Assembly (NCBI RefSeq): GCF_918797505.1
Contig: NC_092796.1
Location: 50,970,411-51,034,410 of the forward strand
Reading direction: 5' to 3'
Origin: Bemisia tabaci
Lineage: Eukaryota; Arthropoda; Insecta; Hemiptera; Aleyrodidae
Length of the DNA: 64,000 bases
The position numbers and the translations under genes are program-made. How positions within the stretch are numbered: position 1 is the stretch's first letter; every line of letters starts with the position of its first letter. Of the stretch, positions 34,957 through 46,952 are shown piece by piece. The notes under the pieces are model-generated. The model saw nothing but the letters and a program-made list of their open reading frames with translations, was not told the origin of the DNA and did no database searches.

Positions 34957-36607
34957 AATGTTATTTCTATAAAACTTTGATACTTTTTCTTCTCTTTTTG
35001 GGGATTCTGTGAAAATTTCAAGGCATACGTTGGTTTTGACTCCTTTTAACCCCCTGTGGCATTGTAATACTTATTCGTAACAACGCATTCTTCGTTTTTT
35101 GAAAAAAAAAAATTGAATATTTCCTCTAAGGCATGATTTTGTAATTTTTCATCATTGCTATCTATTCTGAAAAAATGATAACCAAAAATTTGAAATTTTT
35201 GGGGAAAATATAGAGGATTGTACAATAAAAGAGCAGTGTAGATTTTGAGTGTTGAGACATTGCAACTGAGATATACATTTTTGGAGTTTCATCGTCGAAA
35301 TGTCGACAAATGTTCACCGAAAATCCACGATTCTCCAGACGAGGCTTCAGAACAGAGATGGGTAAAAAATACCAATTTTTCCGAGTGTGTGACGAGGTTT
35401 TCAAGTTGGCAACAGGTGTGCACCGTCCCGGCTGTGGCCGAGGACTCCAGGAGCAGTCTCAGACATGTGGGAAAGGAGTCTCCGACTTTCAGCCGAGCTT
35501 CCTGTAATTAAACTCGCAGGACAACGCAAAGTCTCTTATTGTGAGCGAATGTGTTATTGTTATTGCTTCGCGAATAACAATAATATGCACCACTTAATCA
35601 TTTAACTCATCTCCCCCGTCCCCACCTTGACGCCAGAAACACTTATGACTCATTCTGCCTTACGCTTTGCTCTTATTCCTTCTCTTTCCCTCTCTTCCTA
35701 GGGACACCCACTTATCCTCACTTCTTCCTCCGCGAATTAATCACTTCTCGCCCGGTGTAAATTAAACCCAGTTTCAATTTGCCATTATACGTGTATTCCG
35801 CACCCTCCGAGACCGTGTGCTTTGATTCGCGCTCTGTTACAATATGTTTAACTGAATGTTTTATCCGAATTAATGGGCGCAAACAACTCCGTACACTTAC
35901 TCTGAGAGGATTTTGAGACACGTTTTGGAATAATCACCCTCATACAATACCCTTAAGGCGATTACAATATTTCGTCCCCACCATACAATATTTCGATTCA
36001 CTGTCACTGATGGGGTCAGAAATTTGTCGTGGGAAACTAAGGGTGAAAACCTGATAATCGCCATGGAAAGGAGGGGTAGGGTTACTTGATGGAGGACATC
36101 GACATTTCCAATTAATTATGATAGTGTCCCAATAAATTAGGTTACTAACCAAAATTTTGCGGTACTACCACAATTACCTAATTGGAAATGCCCATATCAT
36201 CCAACAAAGTCGGGTATTATCACAATTTTATAGAGTAACCCCTAACGCACTTTTTCTCCTGCGCAGAAGATAAAAAATTCTTGTATAGTGGAACACGTCA
36301 CGATTTTCCGAGTGGTTCGTGAAAGCGAAAATTCGGAAGCCAATTTTCAGATTTCAAATTGAAAAATGTTCCCATCCTCACAACAATCCGAAAAAATTCC
36401 TGGGAAGTCAATTGGATCGCATTTAGGAAAAAACAAACCAGCGCGATCACCGTGTTTTAAAAATGTTACTTCCTCATAATTATCTAAACAGTCTCCCTGA
36501 TAGCAAATAGTTTTTGCCTCTCACCAAAAATGTTTTTAATTTTAAAGGAAAATTATCGTGTAAATTTTAATAATGTACATATATGTTAAGTATTTTGAAA
36601 GAAAAGA

Positions 36608-36640
<33 letters not shown>

Positions 36641-36899
36641 TTTTATCACTTCAAATAGCCCACAAGGGCTAATCCTGAGCTGGTTAAGTTGCACAATTTC
36701 GAAAACACCGGAATCGCGTTGGTTCCTTTTTGCTAGGTCCAATCTAATTCTTCCCCCACTCTCATAAAATGAATAACAAAAACAAAAGATTGGTGCAAAT
36801 CTAATGACATCGCAGACGCAGAAATTGCTGACGTAAAATTGCAAATCCGTCGTTCAATAAGGAAAAAAGTCGAATGTTTCGTCTACATCTCTCCAAGGG
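34957..36899. other. No gene recognised; 30-T run
   Basis: A stretch near 35270-35300 (TTTTGGAGTTTCATCGTCGA) resembles the arm of the foldback element at 53144-53424. An uninterrupted 30-T run lies at 36610-36639. No supported coding sequence. Confidence 0.35.
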
Positions 36900-37143
36900 T
36901 CATCCTCTGTCCCAACCAATCATGAAATAGTTATGATATTTAACAAGGAGCAATTCGTCTCCTTTCCTCGTGCGCGGAGTCGGTGGTGGCGCAGGTGCAC
37001 CCAGCTGGAGGTCCAAACCCAGCGAGGAGTTAAAATTCGACTCGAATTTAGACCTATCATAAGCGGCAAACGCGTGCCTGTGGCCACTGCAAGAGACCTC
37101 CGCACAGCGCCGCGCGACGAAGAAAAAACCCCGGTTCGTGGCG

Positions 37144-37290
37144 ATGGCGACTAAAAATAAGAGCTCCGCGTACGAGAAGTCGCTCACCTCATCTCAAGAA
37201 ACTGAAGAGGCTCAAGTGGCTCGGCCAGGCCCCGCGCTCGCAGGCAGGAGAGCAGGAACCGGGGAGAAGTGCGGCGCGCGGTACCGCTGA
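37144..37290 (+). CDS. Candidate 48-codon ORF in CpG-rich block; possible first exon
   Basis: Within a CpG-rich block (36960-37420), GTGGCGATGG gives a good start context for a 48-codon frame beginning MATKNKSSAYEKSLTSSQET. It ends at TGA 37288-37290. About 70 bp later a strong donor-like site GG|GTAAGA occurs (GT at 37363). The block could be an exon 1 or promoter region of a gene running to the right, with this frame as a short upstream ORF. No family is recognised, and composition alone could produce it. Confidence 0.2.
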   Translation: MATKNKSSAYEKSLTSSQETEEAQVARPGPALAGRRAGTGEKCGARYR

Positions 37291-37740
37291 GTCCAGGTTC
37301 CAGCAGTCTGGCTCGACGCCTCGCTTCGCGTTTGCCTCAGTTTCTATCCGGACAGAACGGGGGTAAGACGTCCCTGCGCCCCCAACGCTTTTCCCTCGCG
37401 CACGTGTGTGGGTACGCGCTGTGTTTTCGCAATTCCTCGTCGTTGTAAACGCACCGGTTTCACTTTCCGCAACGTGTGCGTTTGTACAGTGTTTGGTTTC
37501 ATGTGATACTTCAGCAAAATTCAGTGGGTTTCGTCTGTTTACACGCATAACTTTACAATGATTGCTCGGGAATCTTCTCTCCAGGCACAAGTGAATTCTA
37601 TCTTTTACACGCGATGATCTCTTAGTTTTACCTTTGTAGTGTTCTGCCATCAAGTTGATGATCAAAGAATTAGGAATCTCGAGATTTGATAGTTCCTCCG
37701 GCGGGTTTCAACTTTTTTGCGTGCCTCTTTGATGCGTGGC

Positions 37741-37986
37741 CTATTTTTTCTCTAGAGTGTTTGGCAATTTCGAATAGTTTATGTTTTGCCCGAAGTTGCT
37801 TACCCTCAGTGGTACGTTTGAGTGTTTTTCAAGAATCTTGGATGCATCTTTACCTCCCGCGATAAATGCGGTTTGGATTACATACTTATTTTGGATAACC
37901 TCTTCTGTAGTGATGATGAATTTCACCCTCGGAATCCGTGCAACAATTTGCCCTGTGTCTTGTGCAACCCCCGTGTTCTGATTGTT
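37741..37986 (-). pseudogene. Possible decayed transposon-type ORF
   Basis: A stop-to-stop frame of about 80 codons contains GKDASKILEKHSNVPLRVSN. A second open frame overlaps its downstream end on the same strand (reading EGKQLRAKHKLFEIAKHS and continuing past the first stop), as if a frameshift separates parts of one ancestral reading frame. There is no ATG and no family I can name. Classification as a transposon relic is inference. Confidence 0.2.
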
Positions 37987-38441
37987 CTATCCTCTGTTGA
38001 AAGTTCGGGTTTTTTAACGCCTCGTGATAATTTGTTTAGTGATCGTGTGTGGATTATGGAATGCCCCTTTATCAGCCTATTATTAAAATGCAACCTCGTG
38101 TTATTTCTAAACGATTGAGTTCAGAGCTTCTTGACAATCCGTCGTTCGATTCTCAGAAATTTCCCCCATTCAAATTTTAAACGTTTCTTCTTCTACTATC
38201 AATCGTTCATTGCGTAATTAATGATCGAGCCCCTTAGTTCTTGAATCAATTTCTGTTAGTGAGTGCGTAATAATCGATTCAGTGAATTCATTTATTTACT
38301 CGGATGGATTAACGATGAATCTTGTTTAGCTGTGAACGTACGTATTTATTTTTATCTTTTATCTTTGTTTCATCTTTCAGGCTTTATCTAATTCCTCCGT
38401 GCTTTCACTATTTACTGCTTTTGCCTCATTTTTCTCAACAG

Positions 38442-38625
38442 CAAACTCGATGATGTCAGGCGAAATGGGCCTTTAGCCAGAAACAAAAATGAAAAGCGTT
38501 GGGCGCAGCTTAGCGACGTTAATAATTCAGCATCATCTAGCGCCGTAAAAACGCGCAGATTGACGCAAATTCCGAAAATTGACTTATCGAGAACATTGAA
38601 TTCCAGGGAAATACGCAATATCTAG
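38442..38625 (+). CDS. Candidate internal or terminal exon, unknown product
   Basis: A pyrimidine-rich acceptor (CCTCATTTTTCTCAACAG) precedes an open frame of about 60 codons that includes KLDDVRRNGPLARNKNEKRW and ends in RTLNSREIRNI before TAG at 38623-38625. The stop is followed at once by GTAAAT. The residue mix (charged and polar, few low-complexity runs) is more protein-like than other frames here. No start codon or partner exon was found, and the product is not recognised. It may be a transposon relic. Confidence 0.25.
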
Positions 38626-38722
38626 GTAAATTTTCCCTGCGCTGTTGCCAGATTTGGAAACTGATCGTTTCGGACGCTCATAACCTAAGTTGAGCAAATT
38701 GTATCTCGAAATTTTGACCGAG

Positions 38723-38953
38723 CACTGAAAAAAAAAAAAAACACATTGGATCTAGAGTCCAGACTCTTGAAAACATTGACCAGAAAAAATACTCTTGATT
38801 CAATCGGATTTTTTCTTGAATCAAAACGAAATCCGCTGAAATTTAGAGGCTTGGTTCTTGATTTAAGCTATATTCTGATTGAATCAAGAGTACTTTTTCT
38901 TGACGATGTTTTTAAGAATCTGGACTCTAGATCCAATGTGTTCTTTTCCAGTG
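38723..38953. mobile_element. Palindromic MITE, family C, copy 5
   Basis: CACTGAAAAAAAAAAAAACA to TGTGTTCTTTTCCAGTG with GGATCTAGAGTCCAGACTCT and its complement as inner arms. Confidence 0.9.
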
Positions 38954-39839
38954 AGTATCTTGATGGGATATAGAGGAAAATGTGCAATATTGAAAGCTGA
39001 AACATTTTATTTTGACTACAAGTAAATAAAATTTGTTAAGTACTGTGTCAAAAATTTGTCAGCTGATGTTAATTTGACAGAACTACTTGACTTTTGAGCT
39101 TGAGTTCAAGCTAAAGAAGTTCACTTTCACAGCGCGATTTAAGATGATATGTCTTCAGTGTAGCGTAGAAAGTAAACTTAGGAATTAAGATGTAGATATG
39201 CCGTTTCACCGTAACGTAAGCGCGCACGCTTATTTGCATCTTACTTGGCGTGAGCTCTAGACAAATGATGCATGACTCGTGCACCTGAAAACATGCCGAT
39301 ATTTGCATAAATCCAGCTGACACGTTTTGTAAGCTGAATTTCAGCGATCTACTCTTAAGTAAGAGGCCGCTGACCCGTCCTCTATTATTGAATGGACTTA
39401 TAAACTTTACTTAGGTGATTTGTAGCGTGATTCCTAAATGTTTAACCTCGGTACTAAATTTTTTGTGACAAAGCGGCATCATCCGTGACGTATTTGCCCC
39501 CCTGGTGACTAACAGCACAGTCAACACCATGAAGCATTGATCTCAGCAATTTTTCACAATTAAAATTCTGACTTACTTACCTACCTCGAGCGTTAAAAGT
39601 TGCGAACAGTGTTTTTCAAATAGGTACTTCGCGGATTGCAGCGTAATTAGAATTTTTTGGGTTCCGTGCCCGTAAAAACAAATTTTGGAAACTGAGACTG
39701 AAATCTCGCTGAACTTCAGCACTTATGATTTGTGCAGCCCCTCAAAAACTGTGACTCCTTTGACAAGTGCGACAAGAATTTAGGATCATACATTTTGGAT
39801 TTTGTGTTAGTGTCAACCGGAGAGAGGGGTACGGGTACG
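38954..39839. other. No feature recognised
   Basis: AT-rich non-coding DNA without repeat pairs that I could identify. Confidence 0.35.
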
Positions 39840-40096
39840 CTGCCTTGCTAAGGAAGAACGCCGTATGATCAGTTGAGAGTTGCCAAATTTCCTTCGATGA
39901 AATGTTTATTTTCGAGTAAGAATATGAATATTTTTCTTTGAAATTCTCAGGAACTTCAGGTGTAATTGCGAACAAAATTATCAGAAAAATTGGGAGGATA
40001 CTTAATATTCATAAGTTTATCAGGAAATTCGTGTTTTATCAAAGGAAATTTGGCAACGCCTGAAGGGTCGTACGGCTGTTTTCCCTAGCACGGCAG
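39840..40096. mobile_element. MITE family A, copy 4, with TACG target duplication
   Basis: CTGCCTTGCTAAGGAAGAAC to CCTAGCACGGCAG, flanked directly on both sides by TACG (39836-39839 and 40097-40100). The interior matches the copy at 13881-14133 (AAATTCTCAGGAACTT, GCGAACAAAATTATC). Confidence 0.9.
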
Positions 40097-41176
40097 TACG
40101 TAACGCTGGCACTATCTCACCTCCTTGTTCCCATAACGCAGGCTCATAACCCCCTTCCCCCCCCCCTCCCACGAGTGTTACATATTTAATGAACGCTCCC
40201 CTAATTACAGAGCGGGGCAAGTATGGCAATACTCTTCGTTAGTATGTACACAACTATGCAGTTTGTAGGGCTCCCCATTGCATCGAGAAAAAGGCAATAA
40301 AGAAGGGCTTCTGCCGAAGACTCCGATTCCTCGAGAGTCTCGGCGAGGTACCAAGGCGTCTCGGTTGAACGGGCGGAGACCCCTCGGCCGTGGCCGGAGA
40401 TGAGGCTTCACGCTTCCTCCGGAGAAATGAGGTGAGAAAGATAGGCCAAACCGCAGCCACCGGGAGACCCGAACGAGGGCTACTTCTCAAGGGGTGAGGG
40501 GCGCCCAGTGCGTGGGCCGCCTGGAACGGGGTGGTGGGGACGGGGGTGCCCTCATGGTGTTTTTAGTTATGAGTTGATGAATATTAAAGACACCTGTTGG
40601 TCCCGGGTTATCTTCCCGATACGATACGGGCATTGTTCACGGGCCTCCAAGCTCCGAGCCCTGATGCCAGCTTTATCCTATATCCGATTCCCGTTTATTC
40701 TGTTCCGTCCCTCTTTTGCTCCTCCATCATTGGATCTCTCCGCATCGTAGGAGGATCTCTTCTTGAAAGTAATCTTTAGATTAAGCGCAATGTTGAGAGT
40801 CGCCGTATAATGAAGGTCAAGAAATAAGGAATTCAGTTTTGATTGGCTTCCGTACTTTTGGCCTCCACGATGGTAGTTGGGAAGAAAGATTAAATTTTCA
40901 TCAATTGCAATTGTATTTTTAACTAAGACGTACCGGGGAATTAGGGGCACGCCAGGTAGCGAGCGGAATCAGAGAGGAAACGTAGGAAAAGACATCGGGA
41001 ATGAATTGATCAGATATGACGAAAAACGTTCTAACGGTGTGATCTTCATGCCCATCCGTAAGCCTTAAATATCCCTATGAATGGACTCTAATGCAGTGCA
41101 TTGTAGTCTCGATCGATAGATTTCAAATTTCAATACCGGATACTATTTTGGAAAATTCTGAATCCAGTGTATAATA
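40097..41176. other. No supported gene; GC-rich stretch 40200-40560
   Basis: GC-rich DNA with overlapping frames on both strands. A C-rich tract lies at 40155-40172. No protein family is recognised. Confidence 0.35.
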
Positions 41177-41733
41177 GCGCGGCGCTAAGTCAGAATCAAG
41201 ACGAGACGTCTCATTTCGCCTTCAATTTTGATGATACTTCAAGCACATCCATAAAGCACGTATAGTTGTATCAAAATTCCGTGTGATTGAGCCTTGTTTT
41301 GTTTTCATCTCTTGATTTTTCACACCTCAACGGTATTTTTTGAGAAAGTGCCATGGTTCAATAGTTTCGTGAAATTGAGAAAAACTTGGATCAATTTTGC
41401 CAAAATGTCGGGATAGGTAGTCATCTCGTTTTTCTTGGGAAAAGTCGTCCTCTAGCGCAGCACAAAGTCGGAGTCAAGACCAGACGTCTCATTTCGCCTT
41501 CAATTTTGATGATACTTCAAGCACATCCATAAAGCTCGTATAGTGGTATCAATAATCCGTGTGATTCAAAAGCCTTGTTTTGTTTTCATCTCTTGATTTT
41601 CCACACCTCAGCTGTATTTTTTTTTTTTACATAAGTTTCTCGGTTCAATGGTGTCATGAAATTGAGAAAAACTTAGATCAAGTTTGCCTAGTTGTCGGGG
41701 ATAGTTGTTTCATTCTGATAGGAAGTGTTCCTA
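41177..41733 (+). repeat. Tandem duplication, 278-bp unit, two copies
   Basis: GACGTCTCATTTCGCCTTCA, ATTTTGATGATACTTCAAGC and ATTGAGAAAAACTT recur with a 278-bp offset (41205 and 41483). The copies are similar but carry substitutions and small indels such as an expanded T run, so the duplication is not recent. Confidence 0.9.
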
Positions 41734-43155
41734 ATTGACGGCGTTTACCATTTTAGTATGGTCAGTCTAGGATTTCACATACCTCCTATGTGAGTGGACG
41801 AGATTGAGAAAGTTGGGAAAAACAAGTCATGATTGTATTATTCTTTTTCCCTCAGTCTTCCAAGCAAATCGCCAAGAGTGAGTCATTCCGCCCACAATTA
41901 ATTAATTTTCTCTCAGCTGTCTAAACTTTCCCGCCGAGTTTATTCTCGGAAGAGAATGACGCAATTTACAGGATCTGGCGAGTTTTAAATATTTTTGTTG
42001 GAATGTTGAAAACTCAAGCTGCTACTAATAAGCTTCGATAATTTCTCCTCGTTACATATATATTGTCGTGCTTTTAGTGTCATGTCGCTAGCCTGATACA
42101 CAGCGATTAGGTTCATCGCCTATGTCGTTTTTAGCCGAAGCAGCAAAGTTTTTGTTTTTATAGATATGGATATTAGAAAGTTTTACGGACTTAAATTGTT
42201 TGCTCTTCGTACCTATCGATTCCTGGCTTTTAGATAAGAGCCTCTGTAGGTACCTTTCCTCAGATTTCACTAGAAAAATCGATCGCTGTATCATTTTATT
42301 AGCAACATTTGTCTAAATATTTGTTCCTCCATCTCTTGCGCAGCAAAATTTTAATTTTCCCCTCATGAACGACCTATCGAGGTGTCTACAAGACCGAGAA
42401 ATAGAGAAAACTGAGAAGAGCTTTATGCAAAATAACAGGAGAAAAAACGAAAAATTGGAATTTCGGTATTTTCGTTAAAACTGAGCTCTTTTAGCTATCA
42501 GCAGAATAAAATCAGAAAATTATGTTCTCACTTAGTAATACAAAACGTAATTTTTTCTCCACGAAATGCATGGCGTTGCATCGTTAAAAAAAAAATTATC
42601 CAGGGGTTTTCTTTCCTTTCTGCATATTCCCTTCTATTTTGGCAATGTGATTTCTAGAAAAGTTACGGATCCATGTATTTTCTTGAAGCAAAACCATCCA
42701 TACTCTATGAAGAAGTGCCAAATTTTCTTTGAGTTTATCAAGCATGCCAAATGGGTAGTTTCTCGTCGAATGAACCTACTTTCCAGAATCCTGAGCATGT
42801 CTGGTGCGGGTAGGTAAGTTATTTTCACACTGAGGTGTTTAAGTCGGTATACCTTAAGGCAATGATCGTTCGCACCACCCTACCCGAACAAACCTGCAAT
42901 ACTCTGCTCTCTCCCGTCTTCCGAAACTCGACAACGTCGCGTTGAATGATGCATGGTGGTGGCGCGTAGCGTGTAGCACGCCATCCTCTGCGTCTACGGA
43001 AGACTCCGTCTAACGACCCCCTTTCAATTACTCCCTCCCCGCTCCCCCAAGGATTTCAATTTGGATCTTGGGATGTTCCCGATATCCTGGTACATTTCTG
43101 ATTTGATCGCTGTTGCTCCTGCTGCTGTGGCGGCGTATGGAAGCAGCTGGCCAAA
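41734..43155. other. No gene recognised
   Basis: AT-rich DNA. Frames at 42566-42828 overlap on both strands and are not supported. Confidence 0.35.
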
Positions 43156-43279
43156 TCGTCGCTACTCTGACGTTAGGGCGTATCTCTATTCCCTTATGAG
43201 CCCTACTCTCCGTTTAACTCAATGCTTCCTGGGGCTCATGTGGAAATAGGGATACGCCCTTACGCCAGAGGAGCGACGA
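43156..43279. mobile_element. MITE family D, copy 1
   Basis: TCGTCGCTACTCTGACGTTA and GGGCGTATCTCTATT on the left pair with AATAGGGATACGCCC and TTACGCCAGAGGAGCGACGA on the right. The same design occurs at 54017-54141 and 58729-58854. Confidence 0.9.
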
Positions 43280-43759
43280 AATGCAGACGTCGATGGAGTC
43301 ATCCCAGGCGCATCGCTTAATGACGCAATCAAAACTCGCGTGTTTAATAAGACTCGTGATGCAACCGCACCTGTTCCTCTTCAAAGGACGGGCCTCACCA
43401 AGTGCTCCTCGGTATATTTCTGATTTATTTTTCCGATGCCTCTTTCGGATTTGTTTACAAGCACTACGACGGAGAACACTTTGAAATTAAACGGGAGGTG
43501 GGAGTCGAGGAGGAGAGGGTATTCATTGAATCAAATAAACTGCAATCAGATTTCCCTCTCGTTTCGTGTTCTCTTTTTCATGTCGCTCCCAGAGAAAGGG
43601 GCTCACGTTCGCTATCTGTGAATACAAATTGAAGTTCTAATGCCCACCAATGTGCATTCCAAAATAAGTTTTGCGAACACTTAAGTCGTGCTCAAAAAAC
43701 AGTTGCGTTTTCTGCACGTATCCGCTAGGGACGCGTAAGTTTTTGTGACTTTACTAAAT
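43280..43759. other. No supported gene
   Basis: Three overlapping frames between 43281 and 43632 in different phases show no family features. Confidence 0.35.
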
Positions 43760-43970
43760 CGCTGGAAAAATCGCATATTCGCCGAGATATTGAAGTGAAC
43801 TACGCGTAATTTTCTACCGTTTTACAAAATCCGTGGAAGAATCTCGTATTTGCCACGATATTGAGATGCTGAACGTGTAATTTCTCATCTTGGTACGAAA
43901 CCGAGGGAAACATCGCGTATTTACCGCGATGCTGAGATGAAAAGTCAAGTACTTATTACATGTTTTTATT
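43760..43970 (+). repeat. Degenerate tandem repeat, about 70-bp unit, three copies
   Basis: Units start at about 43760 (CGCTGGAAAAATCGCATATT), 43831 (CCGTGGAAGAATCTCGTATT) and 43901 (CCGAGGGAAACATCGCGTAT), each followed by a CGAGATATTGA-like block. A fourth partial unit may follow near 43990. Confidence 0.75.
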
Positions 43971-46452
43971 TTTTTTACAAAAGTACCAGTTAAATCGCGT
44001 ACTTTATGAATGTTAACGGAAATTTGCACAAATATTTTTCATGAATCGACACTGGCCAAATCGGATATCAAGCGCGCAACTATTCGAACTCCGGAGTAGT
44101 TTTGTGGTATCACGCGAAAATGAAGGAAAATCTTAGCTTCGGGCCCAGTCTCAAATTACTGACGTTTATTATTCTTGCATCGTAAAGTACGAAAAGGAAA
44201 TTGTTAACGTCGTGGAAAGCAAGTATAGGCACACCATTATGTGTTTAAATACTTGTTTTTGTAAATCGTCCAATCAATTCATACTTTTTCCAACGGATGA
44301 TTTTATGAACTTTGTTGTCCCCTGCCCCATTGTCAACTTGGAGGGAAAGTGAGAGACGAGGGTGGGCAAGAAAGAAAAATCGGAATTCCTTGTAGAAGTT
44401 AAAATCTCATTAAACTATTTGTTTTGGATTTCGTTTACTTGCTTTTACATCACCCGGAAAATGCTCCCGCCGCGGAACAAAGCAAACTGACGGCGGAGGA
44501 AAAAAAATGGAATCTGCAGACGCTTTAGAAAAATTGAAAAGTGAAGTTCAGCACATTGTAAGCAACGGCTTAAATCACTTCGGTCACAATAGAAAGAATT
44601 CTGAGTGATATCACAGGCGCCCCGCTTTCGCTTCTTTTTTCTTATTTCTTTTTTCCTCAAGGTTTCAGTTGTTCGCCCAATGCCATCCTTCCCGCTTTCC
44701 TCCCCTGTCTCTCTAATTTACCTCTCCTTTCTTTGTAATTACCCGCTCATTAATATTTTTAAATCCTGTTAAGCGCGGAACAAAGGGTAGTTTATAGGTA
44801 CGAAACAAAGGGAAAGTTATGCTAGAATGGAGCTTGGCAACAAAGACGATTTAAAATCGTAGGGGTTCGGAGGAAAAAAATAATAAATAATTAGAGCTTT
44901 TAACTTTTAATTGGTTAATAATTCTCTTTAAAGTGTGTTTCCCGAGTTTTTTCCTGTTTCTTTCTAACTAAGTTAAAGTTTGATCTCTTAATTCTTTTCG
45001 TTTGAATCGACTGCGGATATTGCACCTATCTACATCTTGTTGAACTAGGAATTGAAAGAATTATCAAACACAAAAGAGATCAAACAGCGTTAAAGAGTTC
45101 ACTAATTCCTATCACTTTACACTGAAACTCCTCACAGCTACCTGAATTGTTCAACGTCAGGGTATTTTTCTGCGTGTGAATTAATGTCATATCGCATCTA
45201 GAACCTCAACGTTTCGTATTAACATCGATTTGAACTTTCAATGTTTCTATCATTTGTCAGACTCCTCTCATTCACTAGCTTCATTAGAGCGCAGCTAGTG
45301 AGGCGGTCAGTCTATGGATTCAAAACGCCTTCAATTCCGTGCGTATGCAATACGGACACCCATGGAGTTCGAATAGTTGCATCCAGGCGTTGTATTGAAA
45401 TTCATACAGTATCCGCCGCATGCGACACTAACCAAACCTTTGATTGTCTCTCTTACATCTTAACTTAATTCCAGCGTTGCCCATTGTACCGATGAAGTAA
45501 GCAATTGCTGACTAATTCGCAACATTTTCAATTTTCCGAAATTTATTATTACCTAAAATGTATTGCAACGTTTCCGACCCTCGAAATCGCGAAACAATTA
45601 CGTTTCTGAGCAGTGGTCCAAACTTACCTTTGAGTTTTAGGAGCCATGTGGCCCATCAGCTATATTTTCAGGGGCCATTGAAGATTTTTTGAGGGCCGAA
45701 TTGACTTTTTGCCTACATATTACGGCGCGTTTAGTGAAAAGTTAAACGCAAGATGCTCTAGTTACAGAAGTAGTAGCTGTAACTTAGGGAATACGAATGC
45801 ACTAAGAATTAAATTGTAAATAATAGTAAAAGCTTGTACTTGTAATACTGAAAGTTCTGAATTTTTTCAATCCAAACAGACTTTTTTTTTTTAATTGATG
45901 TGACTTCTTATTGAAAATATTGAGGTAAATCCTCATTCTGCTGTGCCACCGCAAGTGCAATGAAGTTATGCGCGCAACTGCATGCTTTTCGCGTGTTCAA
46001 TCCGGTGCTGTGCGTAGAAATTTCGAAAAACAGGGTATCTACAAGTGCGAAAATTTCCGGAAAGTCTGGAAATAGTACTGATTTTTTAAGGGCGGTCCGG
46101 AAGTACTGAAAAAGTGCGGAAATTCCGCAAGAATGTTTTTTGTCTCAATTTGAGCGGGAATTTAAAATTTTTGAATTTTTTCGAATTTCGTCAGTTGGAG
46201 ATATTGAAAAAGTACTAAATTTTTCTATTCAGGAGGTACTGAACTTCTTGAAAATTTAACGAAAAAGTACTGTAAAAGCACCGATTTTTGGCCAGCCTGT
46301 TTTAGTGGACACCCTGAAAAATCACCGAACAGAAAAATTAGAATTTTTTGGAGGGCAAGTTTTAGGGGCCACGTTAGCGCAGAGCCTTCATTTTTTCGGC
46401 GCCATGACCGATTTCTAGGCGCATCTGGCGCGTTGGCGCCGGTAGGTTTGGA
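43971..46452. other. No gene recognised up to the gap
   Basis: AT-rich. At 46030-46330 phrases such as AAAAAGTACTGAA and GCGGAAATTCCG recur in a decayed interspersed repeat. No coding sequence is supported. Confidence 0.35.
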
Positions 46453-46952
46453 NNNNNNNNNNNNNNNNNNNNNNNNNNNNNNNNNNNNNNNNNNNNNNNN
46501 NNNNNNNNNNNNNNNNNNNNNNNNNNNNNNNNNNNNNNNNNNNNNNNNNNNNNNNNNNNNNNNNNNNNNNNNNNNNNNNNNNNNNNNNNNNNNNNNNNNN
46601 NNNNNNNNNNNNNNNNNNNNNNNNNNNNNNNNNNNNNNNNNNNNNNNNNNNNNNNNNNNNNNNNNNNNNNNNNNNNNNNNNNNNNNNNNNNNNNNNNNNN
46701 NNNNNNNNNNNNNNNNNNNNNNNNNNNNNNNNNNNNNNNNNNNNNNNNNNNNNNNNNNNNNNNNNNNNNNNNNNNNNNNNNNNNNNNNNNNNNNNNNNNN
46801 NNNNNNNNNNNNNNNNNNNNNNNNNNNNNNNNNNNNNNNNNNNNNNNNNNNNNNNNNNNNNNNNNNNNNNNNNNNNNNNNNNNNNNNNNNNNNNNNNNNN
46901 NNNNNNNNNNNNNNNNNNNNNNNNNNNNNNNNNNNNNNNNNNNNNNNNNNNN
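46453..46952. other. Assembly gap, 500 N
   Basis: Exactly 500 undetermined bases, a typical fixed-size scaffold gap, so the real distance is unknown. Open frames running through it are artefacts. Confidence 0.99.

Noticed and set aside
37189..37665. 158-codon minus-strand frame in the CpG-rich block
   Set aside because: The composition is typical of open frames opposite or within CpG-rich DNA; it overlaps the donor-bearing plus-strand block and has no family motif.
45285..45345. AGCTAGTGAGGCGGTC ... GGATTCAAAAC, resembling Pol III boxes
   Set aside because: The spacing and box sequences do not fit a tRNA gene, and no second copy was seen in the window.
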